A DNA stretch of 64,000 bases from the NCBI RefSeq assembly GCF_009496005.1, contig NZ_WIBF01000003.1, positions 124,001-188,000 of the forward strand, in the 5' to 3' direction. Shown here in pieces: positions 18,624 through 26,994 of this stretch. The notes under the pieces were generated by a model. It was not told the origin of the DNA and made no database searches. It saw nothing but the letters and a program-made list of their open reading frames with translations. The stretch comes from Tritonibacter litoralis (GTDB lineage Bacteria; Pseudomonadota; Alphaproteobacteria; Rhodobacterales; Rhodobacteraceae). A program made the translations under genes and the position numbers. The stretch's first letter is position 1. Each line of letters begins with the position of its first letter.

Positions 18624-19217
18624 ATGGCATTAGGATCAAGGGCATGGCAAAGGATGCTGTCTGGGCGTCGGCTGGATTTGCTGGATCCGACCCCGGTCGA
18701 CATCGAGATCGAGGACATCGCGCATGGGCTTGCTTTTGTGGCGCGTTGGAATGGTCAGACCAAAGGGGACTTTGCCTATTCCGTCGCAGAACACTCGCTA
18801 TTGGTTGAGCAAATCCATGGTCGTCTAAACCCCAAAACACCCGTCAAATGGAAGCTCGCCGCCCTGTTGCATGATGCACCGGAATACGTGATCGGCGACA
18901 TGATTTCACCGGTGAAAGCCGCCGTGGGCGCGGGCTACGGCGAGCTGGACGCGCGTTTGACGGCGGCGATCCACATTCGTTTTGGCCTGCCCGCGGCCTT
19001 GCCAAAAACCGTCAAATCCCAGATCAAACGGGCCGATAAAATCAGCGCCTGGATGGAAGCCGTACAGATCGCCGGGTTTTCAGAAAAGGAAGCGACCAAG
19101 TTTTTTGGCCGTCCCAACCCGGACATAATCGCCGATCTCAAAATCGATCTGCGCCCTCCGGTCGCCGTGCGTGAAAGTTTTGTGAAACGTCACGAAGAGC
19201 TGCTGGCGAAGCTTTAA
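18624..19217 (+). CDS. HD-domain hydrolase (YfbR-like nucleotidase family)
   Basis: ATG 18624 with GGAAGG upstream gives 198 residues. The frame opens at 18480, but that extension is unlike the family. The metal-binding HD pattern is visible as EHSLLVEQIH, AALLHDAPEYVIGDM and a later Asp in RADKISAWMEA. The N-terminal SRAWQRMLSGRRLDLLDP is common in alphaproteobacterial members annotated as phosphohydrolases, including 5'-deoxynucleotidase-like enzymes. The substrate is not certain. It runs convergent with the GT61 gene and overlaps it by 4 bp. Confidence 0.85.
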   Translation: MALGSRAWQRMLSGRRLDLLDPTPVDIEIEDIAHGLAFVARWNGQTKGDFAYSVAEHSLLVEQIHGRLNPKTPVKWKLAALLHDAPEYVIGDMISPVKAAVGAGYGELDARLTAAIHIRFGLPAALPKTVKSQIKRADKISAWMEAVQIAGFSEKEATKFFGRPNPDIIADLKIDLRPPVAVRESFVKRHEELLAKL

Positions 19218-20401
19218 GAGGTTTCACCGCGCGCCGCGCGCTCGGCACGTCTGCGTTTTCGGTTGGCACGAATGCGCTTTTGTTTAAATTCCGGCGATTC
19301 AACAAAGTTATCGTCCACTCGGATGCCTTTTTGATTGAGCATCATCCGCCTTTTGCGCCCTGTGACCGCCTGCCAATCGGCATCCCGCGATATGAAGCCA
19401 GCTTCGGCCAATGCTGCGCCGATGATCTTGTGATCCAGCTCTCCAAAACTCATCCGGCTGGAGCGCTGTTTTGCCATTGGCAGCCATTCGGTACGCAGCG
19501 CGTTGATCACAAGCGGGTCGCATTTACAGAAAGCCTGCACATTTCGCACCAGCTGCACATTAGCCCCAGACTGGCGACGCAAAATCATGGCAACTTTTTG
19601 ATCTGGGCGTCCGACCATCGCATATAGATGCAGCGCAGAGCCATCCGCCGCCACCACTTGCCGCGCCGCTTTGTAACGCGCCAGCTGGACGTCGAGGCTG
19701 TGATCTTGCGGATGGAAGATCTCATACCCTTCACGGGTCAGCCGGTCTTCCAGCTCTTCTTCACCGATTAAACCGCCCTTGCCGAGCCCCAGTTTGGAGC
19801 GTGACAGGTATATCCGGTCAGGCCCTTCGGGTTTGATATCCCGTGCAAATTTCGAATGGATTGCGTTTCGAAACTTTGCAGTTCCGGTTACGATCTCTCC
19901 CAGACCGAACCCCTGACCGGGAACAACCAGTTCTGAAATCTGCGTGGGTTCTGTCACCAGTTTGATTGGCAGGTCCGGCGCGATCTGGTGAATGAAATCC
20001 TGCTGAAAGCCACGGATCCCAGCGTCAGAATCCGGCCGTTTGGGAACAAAAACAATCCCATCCACCGGACGATGTAACTCGGCCAAGGCCCAAAGCCGCG
20101 CAGTGCTTTCGACCAGAAAATGCCCGAAATGCGCCCACAGGACGCCGCCCCACAACCACCGCCCGTTCAGCACAGGACCCGCGGTTTCAGGTTTGGCCGG
20201 CTCGGTGCTGATTGGGCGATAGCGCCGCCACAATGCCCCTTGCTGACAATATGTGCCATCAGCATATAACACGCCCGACGGCTGCACCAACGCGTTGATG
20301 GTTGGTGGCACCACATGAGCCTGTGCCAGCGTCACCATCGCCTCGGACCAGCCCCCGCTCGGCGAGGGCTGTTGGGTTGCATCACTCGTACTCAACACCA
20401 C
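19214..20401 (-). CDS. Glycosyltransferase family 61 (DUF563) protein
   Basis: A 395-residue protein. The GT61/DUF563 core is visible as WGGVLWAHFGHFLVESTARLWAL, then DRIYLSRSKLGLGKGGLIGEEELEDRL, and VVAADGSALHLYAMVGRP near the C-terminal part. The last 40 residues are strongly basic (KQKRIRANRKRRRAERAARG). There is no signal peptide or membrane helix, so it is probably cytosolic. Roseobacter genomes carry several such enzymes for surface or capsular polysaccharide. The acceptor is unknown. It follows regA on the same strand after a 5-bp gap and may be co-transcribed with it. Confidence 0.85.
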   Translation of the reverse strand: MVLSTSDATQQPSPSGGWSEAMVTLAQAHVVPPTINALVQPSGVLYADGTYCQQGALWRRYRPISTEPAKPETAGPVLNGRWLWGGVLWAHFGHFLVESTARLWALAELHRPVDGIVFVPKRPDSDAGIRGFQQDFIHQIAPDLPIKLVTEPTQISELVVPGQGFGLGEIVTGTAKFRNAIHSKFARDIKPEGPDRIYLSRSKLGLGKGGLIGEEELEDRLTREGYEIFHPQDHSLDVQLARYKAARQVVAADGSALHLYAMVGRPDQKVAMILRRQSGANVQLVRNVQAFCKCDPLVINALRTEWLPMAKQRSSRMSFGELDHKIIGAALAEAGFISRDADWQAVTGRKRRMMLNQKGIRVDDNFVESPEFKQKRIRANRKRRRAERAARGETS

Positions 20402-20406
20402 CTGTT

Positions 20407-20961
20407 TTATCGCGGACTCCGTTTGGCCAGAATCCGCTGCAAGGTGCGGCGATGCATATTCAAGCGCCGGGCCGTTTCGGACACGTTGCGATCACACAGT
20501 TCATAGACGCGTTGGATATGTTCCCAGCGCACCCGGTCCGCGCTCATCGGGTTTTCCGGTGGTGGTGGCAGTTCGTCCCCATTTGCCAGAAGCGCGTTCA
20601 TAATGTCAGAGGCATCCGCAGGTTTGGACAGGTAATCCGTCGCGCCGATCTTTACCGCAGCAACCGCCGTCGCAATCGCGCCATACCCGGTCAAAACCAC
20701 AACGCGGCTGTCGGGGCGTTTTTCCCGCAAAACTTCGACCACATCCAACCCATTGCCGTCTTCGAGACGCAGATCCACCACCGCATAGGCGGGCGGGCGG
20801 GCTGTTGCAATGGCGGAACCTGCTGCAACAGATCCGGCCGTCTCCACTTCAAATCCGCGCTTTTCCATGGCCTTGGCCAAACGCCGCAAAAACGGCTCGT
20901 CATCGTCTACCAACAAAAGTGTCTTATCGGGCCCAATTTCGTCTGGGTCAGTGTCGGCCAT
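20407..20961 (-). CDS. regA: Redox response regulator RegA/PrrA/ActR
   Basis: A 184-residue protein. The receiver domain has the acidic pair DD (residues 19-21), phospho-acceptor Asp63 in VVDLRLEDG, Thr in VVLTGYG, and Lys in YLSKPADA. A Pro-rich linker (ELPPPPENP) leads to a Fis-type helix-turn-helix NVSETARRLNMHRRTLQRIL at the C-terminus. This is the exact architecture of RegA/PrrA/ActR, the global regulator of photosynthesis, respiration, CO2 and N2 fixation genes in response to redox. Its kinase RegB is divergent nearby, with the SCO gene between. Confidence 0.95.
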   Translation of the reverse strand: MADTDPDEIGPDKTLLLVDDDEPFLRRLAKAMEKRGFEVETAGSVAAGSAIATARPPAYAVVDLRLEDGNGLDVVEVLREKRPDSRVVVLTGYGAIATAVAAVKIGATDYLSKPADASDIMNALLANGDELPPPPENPMSADRVRWEHIQRVYELCDRNVSETARRLNMHRRTLQRILAKRSPR

Positions 20962-21045
20962 GTGCTTTTTTCTCCCAACCGGTCAACCTCGGTCGCTGAC
21001 CAGAATATGATGCAGGGCTTTCAAAGGTCAAACCGAAGCGAAAGC

Positions 21046-21663
21046 TTATGCGCTTTCGACAAAGCAGCTGACGCGCTCTGCCATTTTCTCGGCCGTTTCG
21101 TCGCGTTTGAAAAACTCGACAAACCCATGTTCGGGCAAAACCAAGTATGTATAGGTCGAGTGGTTGACCAGATAATACTCAGGATCGCCGTCCTGCTTTT
21201 GATAAAACGTTTTATACGCCTGACTTGCGGCTTTGACCTGCTCAGGGGATCCTGTCAATCCGACCATTTTCTCATGCAGGTTATACGCAAAATCTCCGAC
21301 GACCTCGGGTGTGTCGCGTTCCGGATCGATCGAGATAAACACAGGCGTTGTTGACACGCCTTGGTCCGCCAACAAGTCCACAGCCTCTGCATTACGTGCG
21401 GTATCTAACGGACAGACATCCGGGCAGAACGTATAGCCAAAATAGATGAGCGTTGGTTCCGTGATCACATCTGTGTCAGTAACCTGCTCACCCTTTGCGT
21501 TGACCAGCTCAAACGGGCCGCCAATGGCCCCTGCCCCACCAGCAATCGAGCTGGTTCGGCAATTCGCAAACAGCTCGGTTGTCTGCTGTTGTGTCGTATA
21601 CCAAGCGGCCGCAAGCCCACCTACTGCTACAGTCGCCGCCAAAATGGCATAAATACGAGTCAT
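21046..21663 (-). CDS. SCO1/SenC/PrrC family copper protein
   Basis: 205 residues with an N-terminal membrane anchor (about residues 4-22) and a thioredoxin-like periplasmic domain. The copper-binding motif CxxxC is at Cys80 and Cys84 (YFGYTFCPDVCPLDT), and the distal ligand His is in LVNHSTYTYLV near residue 168. SCO proteins deliver copper to the CuA site of cytochrome c oxidase. In Rhodobacter the homologue (SenC/PrrC) is encoded with RegBA and also affects redox signalling. The position between regB and regA matches that arrangement. Confidence 0.93.
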   Translation of the reverse strand: MTRIYAILAATVAVGGLAAAWYTTQQQTTELFANCRTSSIAGGAGAIGGPFELVNAKGEQVTDTDVITEPTLIYFGYTFCPDVCPLDTARNAEAVDLLADQGVSTTPVFISIDPERDTPEVVGDFAYNLHEKMVGLTGSPEQVKAASQAYKTFYQKQDGDPEYYLVNHSTYTYLVLPEHGFVEFFKRDETAEKMAERVSCFVESA

Positions 21664-21760
21664 AACGCCCTCTTTCGATTTATCGTCACGGGTCGATTGA
21701 ACGTTTCCCTTGTGAGACCTATCAGTATTTTCAACAGTTTCAAGCGGAGCATGTGGTCAC

Positions 21761-23158
21761 ATGTCTGATACAAACATCGGCCTGATGAGCGGTCAGGAGC
21801 GCAGCCATTGGATTCGTCTGCGGACGGTGATCATCCTGCGTTGGGTTGCGATCTTTGGTCAGATCACTGCTTTGTTCGCCGCACAGTGGATCCTGGGCCT
21901 CAAGTTTCACATCGAGCTGACCTATATTACCGTCTGTGTCTCCGTGCTGAGCAATCTGGTCGCGACGTTTGCCTTTCCGGAAAACAAACGCATGTCCGAG
22001 GTGGAAAATCTTCTGATGATCCTCTTTGACCTGCTGCAGCTTGGGATCTTGCTCTATCTGACCGGCGGTCTGAACAACCCCTTTGCCTTGTTGGTCTTGG
22101 GACCTGTAACCATCTCCGCCTCGATGATGCGGTTGCGGTCAGCGCTGATTATCGGCGCGGTGGCCATCCTGTTGGTGACGGTCCTGTCGCAGGTTTACCG
22201 CCCCCTGGTCACCGAGATTGGCGCTGAACTGCGGATGCCAGGCATCTTCATTTTTGGCAATTGGGCCGCGATTGTGATCGCGATCCTGTTTATCGGCGCC
22301 TATTCCTATCGTATCAGCTCAGAGATCCGGTCGATGTCTGACGCATTGGCCGCCACGCATCTGGCCCTGTCTCGGGAACAGAAGCTGACGGATTTGGGTG
22401 GTGTCGTTGCCGCCGCGGCCCATGAATTGGGCACGCCATTGGCAACCATCAAGCTGACAAGTGCTGAATTGGTGGATGAGCTCTCTGACAATCCAGACCT
22501 GTGTGAGGACGCCCAGCTGATCCGAGAACAAGCGGATCGGTGCCGCGATATTCTGCGTGACATGGGCCGGGCTGGTAAATCTGACCTCCAAATGCGCCAG
22601 GCCCCGCTGGTTACGATTATCAACGAAGCGGCAGAGCCGCATTCAAGCCGTGGAAAAACCCTGCATATGGAGGCGGAACCGTTGACTGAAACGGACCTGT
22701 TGCATCCGAAGATCATGCGAAAACCCGAAATCATTCACGGTCTGCGCAATCTGGTTCAAAACGGCGTCGATTTCGCTGAAGGTAATGTCTGGATTGACGC
22801 CAGTTGGGATGACAAGATTATCCGCGTGACAATCAATGACGACGGGCAAGGGTATCCGTCACATCTGTTGGGGCGGATCGGCGATCCATTTGTACGTCGT
22901 CGGCGTCATGAAACCGTCAGCGAGCAACGCCCCGAGTATGAGGGCATGGGTCTTGGCCTCTTTATCGCAAAAACACTGCTGGAACGGACGGGTGCACGGT
23001 TGCGGTTTGCCAATGCAGGCGACCCCTATCAGGACCTTCTGGATGAGCCGCAGGGCAGCGGCGCAATCGTAGAGGTCACCTGGCCACGCAGCCGCATCGA
23101 TTCTGGTCAAGACGGCCCCTCGCGAGGCTTAGGTAAAAATGTACCAATTGAAATTTGA
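21761..23158 (+). CDS. regB: Redox sensor histidine kinase RegB/PrrB/ActS
   Basis: A 465-residue membrane kinase. About six membrane helices span residues 22-182. The quinone-binding heptad-like GGLNNPF is at residues 102-108. The H-box AHELGTPLATIKL has phospho-acceptor His221. Cys261 (ADRCRDILRDMGRAGK) lies exactly 40 residues after the His, the spacing of the redox-active cysteine in RegB. The ATPase domain has NLVQNGVDF, DDGQGYP and GMGLGLFIAKTLLERTGA. It phosphorylates RegA under reducing conditions. It is divergent from the SCO and regA genes across a 97-bp promoter region. Confidence 0.95.
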   Translation: MSDTNIGLMSGQERSHWIRLRTVIILRWVAIFGQITALFAAQWILGLKFHIELTYITVCVSVLSNLVATFAFPENKRMSEVENLLMILFDLLQLGILLYLTGGLNNPFALLVLGPVTISASMMRLRSALIIGAVAILLVTVLSQVYRPLVTEIGAELRMPGIFIFGNWAAIVIAILFIGAYSYRISSEIRSMSDALAATHLALSREQKLTDLGGVVAAAAHELGTPLATIKLTSAELVDELSDNPDLCEDAQLIREQADRCRDILRDMGRAGKSDLQMRQAPLVTIINEAAEPHSSRGKTLHMEAEPLTETDLLHPKIMRKPEIIHGLRNLVQNGVDFAEGNVWIDASWDDKIIRVTINDDGQGYPSHLLGRIGDPFVRRRRHETVSEQRPEYEGMGLGLFIAKTLLERTGARLRFANAGDPYQDLLDEPQGSGAIVEVTWPRSRIDSGQDGPSRGLGKNVPIEI

Positions 23159-23177
23159 CCTATTTATTTTTGGTCAA
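23155..23177. repeat. AT-rich inverted repeat after regB
   Basis: TTGACC-N11-GGTCAA with an all-AT loop overlaps the regB stop and lies in an unusually AT-rich stretch (about 23140-23215). A direct repeat ACCAATT flanks it on both sides. It could end regB transcription or bind a regulator of the PAS gene. Confidence 0.45.
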
Positions 23178-23181
23178 CCAA

Positions 23182-23196
23182 TTAAACTCCTTTTAA
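23182..23196. promoter_or_regulatory. Candidate CtrA-binding site upstream of the PAS protein
   Basis: TTAA (23182-23185), seven bases, TTAA (23193-23196), then CC: a perfect match to the alphaproteobacterial CtrA box TTAA-N7-TTAA. It lies 49 bp upstream of the PAS gene start. Confidence 0.55.
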
Positions 23197-23244
23197 CCAT
23201 TATGAACAAGGATGAAACCTAGGTGAACAAGTCGAGGCAGGAAT

Positions 23245-24789
23245 ATGCAGGACATCGTTTCGGTTGAATGGCTGGTCCTAGTGGCTCTTTGTGCTGCAAC
23301 TGCAGCAATTGCGGTTTGGTGGCTGTCCCCCGGGGCCTATGCCAAACGGATGGAACATGATCTTCTGGTTGGCGATGGTCGCACAGATGCCGTGTTTCTT
23401 TTCGACGACAACGCGCTGATCGGGTGGTCATCGGGTGCCAGCAAGTTCATCGGTGAAAATGCGGATGGTTTCAGCTGGTCAAACCTCCGGGATCAACTGT
23501 CGCGCAGCTATCCTGGCCTGCCGCAATCACCTGCGTTTCTGAAAGACGTGGGGCCGCTGGTCCTATCGGGAACGGCCGGTGCCGACAGCCGGGAAGCCCA
23601 TTGCGAATGGATCGACGGCATCACACGGGTGCAGCTGCGCCGCAGTACGCTGGAAGAGCAGAATAAATCGCTGGATCAAGAGCTGACAACATTGCGCGCA
23701 GCGGTGCACCAGGCCCCCTATCCGGTCTGGTTACAATCCGAGGAAGGCGATGTCACCTGGACCAACTTGGCCTATGACGACCTAAGCCACAAGATCAGAG
23801 GCCGCGACGCCGATTTTGCCCAGCCCATGTTTGACGAGCTGGATGAACCCAAAGCCAGCGGCCGCCCCGAACGCATTTCCATTGCTCTGGAAGAAAACGA
23901 CAAGAAGCTCTGGTATAATGTCTCCACAACCGAGACCGAAGCGGGTTGGCTGTGCCACGCGGTGGATGTCAACGCCGTTGTGGATGCTGAGATTGCCCAG
24001 CGCAATTTTGTTCAGACCCTTGCCAAAACCTTTGCGCAGCTCTCCATTGGTCTGGCCATTTTTGATCGCAACCAGCAATTGGTATTGTTTAACCCTGTGT
24101 TGATCGATCTGACCGCGCTGCCTGCGAATTTCCTTAGCTCGCGCCCAAACCTGATGACATTCTTTGACCGTCTGCGCGACCAGCGGATGATGCCAGAGCC
24201 CAAGAGTTATTCCAGCTGGCGTCACCAAATGGCAGATCTGTTGGAAGCCGCTGCCGAAGGCCGGTACCAGGAAACATGGTCGATGCCTTCTGGCTCTGTC
24301 TACTCTGTTTCAGGCCGACCGCATCCGGATGGAGCAATTGCGTTCCTGTTCGAAGACATCACTGCCGAAATCACTTTGACCCGCCAGTTCCGCACCGAAC
24401 TGGAGGTTGGCCAGTCGATCATGGATCAAATGGACGAGGCGATTGCTGTTTTTAGCAAAGATGGCACCATGTCCTTCTCGAACGAGGCGTATCACGCGCT
24501 GTGGAACGTGGACCCTGAAGCGAGCTTTGCCAAAGTTTCGATCAACGATGCATGCCGCAATTGGCAGGAATGCAGTGCCGCGACCTCTGCTTGGGGCGCT
24601 GTGCGTGACTTTGTTCTGGGCACCGAAAGCCGGGATCCCTGGTGGTGTTCCGTTGCGATGCGGTCCGGCGAAACCCTGACCTGTCGGATCAGTGCGCTGC
24701 CAAACGGCACCACCCTTGTGCGGTTTCATGCCTCTGAACCGGCGTCACTTCCGGCAACACAACAACGATTTTTATCGTCACACCCTTAA
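23245..24789 (+). CDS. Membrane-anchored PAS-domain protein without kinase domain
   Basis: 514 residues with a GAGGCAGGA ribosome site. One N-terminal membrane helix (about residues 8-28) is followed by a cytosolic region with at least three PAS-like units: around residues 50-110, around 150-230 (QAPYPVWLQSEEGDVTWTNLAYDDL), and around 380-470 (QMDEAIAVFSKDGTMSFSNEAYHALWNV). A coiled-coil segment (LEEQNKSLDQELTTLRAAV) joins the first two. No HisKA, HATPase, GGDEF or EAL motif is present, and the protein ends naturally. It may work with a separate kinase, perhaps neighbouring RegB. The function is unknown. Confidence 0.75.
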   Translation: MQDIVSVEWLVLVALCAATAAIAVWWLSPGAYAKRMEHDLLVGDGRTDAVFLFDDNALIGWSSGASKFIGENADGFSWSNLRDQLSRSYPGLPQSPAFLKDVGPLVLSGTAGADSREAHCEWIDGITRVQLRRSTLEEQNKSLDQELTTLRAAVHQAPYPVWLQSEEGDVTWTNLAYDDLSHKIRGRDADFAQPMFDELDEPKASGRPERISIALEENDKKLWYNVSTTETEAGWLCHAVDVNAVVDAEIAQRNFVQTLAKTFAQLSIGLAIFDRNQQLVLFNPVLIDLTALPANFLSSRPNLMTFFDRLRDQRMMPEPKSYSSWRHQMADLLEAAAEGRYQETWSMPSGSVYSVSGRPHPDGAIAFLFEDITAEITLTRQFRTELEVGQSIMDQMDEAIAVFSKDGTMSFSNEAYHALWNVDPEASFAKVSINDACRNWQECSAATSAWGAVRDFVLGTESRDPWWCSVAMRSGETLTCRISALPNGTTLVRFHASEPASLPATQQRFLSSHP

Positions 24790-24840
24790 GGGTGGCGGAA
24801 CTGGCTTGCAGCGGGATGTGGACACGGCCATTTTAGCGCC

Positions 24841-25320
24841 ATGACTGGTTTTACATTCTCTGTTGCCATCCAAAGCCCCGACGACATGGCCAATCTGGCC
24901 GAGATGATCGCCAGCGATGTATCGGCTGGCGATTGCCTTTTGTTGGAGGGTATCATCGGCGCGGGCAAAAGCCATTTCGCCCGTAGTTTTATCCGATCCC
25001 TCCTCACCTCGCCCGAAGACATCCCCTCGCCCACTTTTACGCTGGTGCAGACTTATGACGGGCCGGAGTGTGAGATCTGGCACAGCGATCTGTATCGGCT
25101 GAGCACGTTGGATGAAGTGTTTGAACTTGGGTTGGTTGACGCTTTTGACACGGCCATCTCGCTGGTCGAATGGCCGAAAAAACTGGAGGATGTCGCGCCG
25201 CAAAACGCGCTGCATCTGACCATTGAATTGTCAGACACCGCCGAGGACGCCCGGACGGTGACTTTTAACTGGAGCGACCCCAAATGGTCACCCCTGATGG
25301 AACGGATTACCCATGACTGA
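24841..25320 (+). CDS. tsaE: tRNA t6A biosynthesis ATPase TsaE
   Basis: A 159-residue P-loop protein. The Walker A is GIIGAGKSHFARSFIRSL. PSPTFTLVQTYDG and the HSDLYRL segment are TsaE hallmarks, and VEWPKKLED is the family Walker-B-like end. It regulates the TsaB-TsaD threonylcarbamoyl-transfer complex by ATP hydrolysis. The usual Gly-Asp-LGAGKT form is slightly altered (EGIIGAGKS). It starts the rightward operon tsaE-amgK-murU-addB-addA and overlaps the next gene by 8 bp. Confidence 0.95.
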   Translation: MTGFTFSVAIQSPDDMANLAEMIASDVSAGDCLLLEGIIGAGKSHFARSFIRSLLTSPEDIPSPTFTLVQTYDGPECEIWHSDLYRLSTLDEVFELGLVDAFDTAISLVEWPKKLEDVAPQNALHLTIELSDTAEDARTVTFNWSDPKWSPLMERITHD

Positions 25321-26311
25321 TCGCAGCGCGCTAAAACGGGCGTTTTTGAATACGACCGACTGGGCCACAGCGCAGATCGAGGCGATGACCGGCGATGCCT
25401 CCAACCGGCGGTACGATCGGCTTTATCTGCCAGGTAAAACCGCCATTTTGATGGATGCCGCCCCTGAACGCGGCGAAGATGTACGTCCCTTTATCCGTAT
25501 TGCGGAACATCTTCTGAACCACGGGTTCAGCGCGCCCAAGATCCTGGCCCGCCAGGTGGAACAGGGGTTTCTAGTGCTTGAGGATCTGGGAAACGACCGC
25601 TTTAAAGAGGTGATAGAAGCCACCCCGGCTTGTGAAGGTGAGTTGTACCGCGCGGCGGTCGACGCGCTTGTGACGTTGCATAACTGCCCGCTGCCGGATG
25701 ATCTGCCGGATTATGGACCGGACACAATGGTAAAGGTGTGTGATCCTGTGTTTTCGGAGTACCGCCAGACCGTGGCACCCGGGCCCGTGGATCAGGCGCA
25801 GAACCTTTTTGACCGCGCCTTGACCGACCTGTTGCAACGTTACGTTGGTCCGCCTTCGGTCTTGGCGCAACGCGATTACCATGCCGAGAACCTCTTGTGG
25901 TTGCCAGATCGCAACGGCGTTGCTCGGGTTGGGATGCTCGATTTCCAAGACGCGGTCGCAGGGCACCCGGCCTATGATCTAGTGTCGATGCTGCAGGACG
26001 CGCGCCGCGATGTAGCACCCGATACCGAAGCGACGATGATCGCGCATTACTTGAATGCCACCGGATTGGACGCGCAGGCTTTTCATGCGGCCTACTGGGC
26101 GCTTGGCCTGCAGCGAAACCTGAGAATTGTCGGAGTTTTTGCGCGCTTGGCGACCAAACTCGGTAAACCTCATTATGTGGACTTTATCCCTCGGGTCTGG
26201 GCCTATATCGAACGTGGTCTGACCCGGCCTGAATTTACCGAATTCCGGGCCGTTTTGCGCGAGACGGTGCCTACACCAACCGAAGATGTGTTGAGAAAGC
26301 TAAAACCATGA
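25313..26311 (+). CDS. amgK: AmgK-like sugar kinase (aminoglycoside phosphotransferase fold)
   Basis: 332 residues of the APH/choline-kinase fold. The pattern MTGDASNRRYDRL near residue 25 and LVLEDLGNDRF belong to the N-lobe. The catalytic loop is QRDYHAENLLWLPDRNG, with the metal-binding Asp in GMLDFQDAVAGHPAYDL. In this operon position, directly before a MurU-type nucleotidyltransferase, it matches AmgK, which phosphorylates the anomeric position of MurNAc/GlcNAc in peptidoglycan recycling. The annotation rests on context plus motifs. A general phosphotransferase remains possible. Overlaps on both sides indicate translational coupling. Confidence 0.82.
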   Translation: MTDRSALKRAFLNTTDWATAQIEAMTGDASNRRYDRLYLPGKTAILMDAAPERGEDVRPFIRIAEHLLNHGFSAPKILARQVEQGFLVLEDLGNDRFKEVIEATPACEGELYRAAVDALVTLHNCPLPDDLPDYGPDTMVKVCDPVFSEYRQTVAPGPVDQAQNLFDRALTDLLQRYVGPPSVLAQRDYHAENLLWLPDRNGVARVGMLDFQDAVAGHPAYDLVSMLQDARRDVAPDTEATMIAHYLNATGLDAQAFHAAYWALGLQRNLRIVGVFARLATKLGKPHYVDFIPRVWAYIERGLTRPEFTEFRAVLRETVPTPTEDVLRKLKP

Positions 26312-26994
26312 GCCTCGCCTGCCCTGTCATGATCTTTGCCGCAGGCTTTGGCACCCGAATGGGTCCTTTGACGATGGATTGCCCCAAACCTTTGGTCCCT
26401 GTGGCCGGGCGGCCCATGGTGGATTTTGCGCTGGATCTGATCGCAGATTTTCCCGCCGAACGGGTTGTCGCCAACGCCCATTATCTGGCCGATCAGATCC
26501 AGGATTATCTGGAGCCCAAAGGCGTGCTGATCAGCCATGAATTCCCTAACATCCTCGACACCGGGGGTGGGTTGCGCCGCGCATTGCCGCTCATTGACTC
26601 GGATACCGTGGTGACGATCAACCCCGACGTGATCTGGCGGGGTCCAAACCCATTGAATATGGTGGCTGAGGCCTGGGACCCTGACAAAATGGATGCGCTG
26701 CTGTTGTGCATTCCAAAAGACCAAACCATTGGACGTATCGGTCCCGGTGATTTCACGCTCTCTGACGGTGGCCGCCCAACACGGGGCGGCTCTATGGTGT
26801 ATGGCGGCGTGCAGATCATCAAAACCTCGACTGTAAAAGACATCGCCGAGGACGTGTTTTCCCTGAACCTGGTCTGGGACAAGCTGAACCATGACAACCG
26901 GCTGTATTGCGCGCAATATCCCGGAAAATGGTGCGATGTCGGTCGCGCCGAAAGCATTCCTCTGGCAGAGAATTTGATCGCCACTGATGTTTAA
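26308..26994 (+). CDS. murU: MurU-like nucleotidyltransferase (MurNAc-1-P uridylyltransferase)
   Basis: 228 residues with the sugar-nucleotide transferase signature IFAAGFGTRMGPLTMDCPKPLVPVAGRPM and metal-binding INPDVIW. With AmgK it forms the recycling bypass that turns MurNAc into UDP-MurNAc without MurA. In Pseudomonas this route underlies intrinsic fosfomycin tolerance. Here that role is inferred from pairing and length (MurU is about 220-230 residues). It overlaps amgK by 4 bp and addB by 8 bp. Confidence 0.85.
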   Translation: MSLACPVMIFAAGFGTRMGPLTMDCPKPLVPVAGRPMVDFALDLIADFPAERVVANAHYLADQIQDYLEPKGVLISHEFPNILDTGGGLRRALPLIDSDTVVTINPDVIWRGPNPLNMVAEAWDPDKMDALLLCIPKDQTIGRIGPGDFTLSDGGRPTRGGSMVYGGVQIIKTSTVKDIAEDVFSLNLVWDKLNHDNRLYCAQYPGKWCDVGRAESIPLAENLIATDV

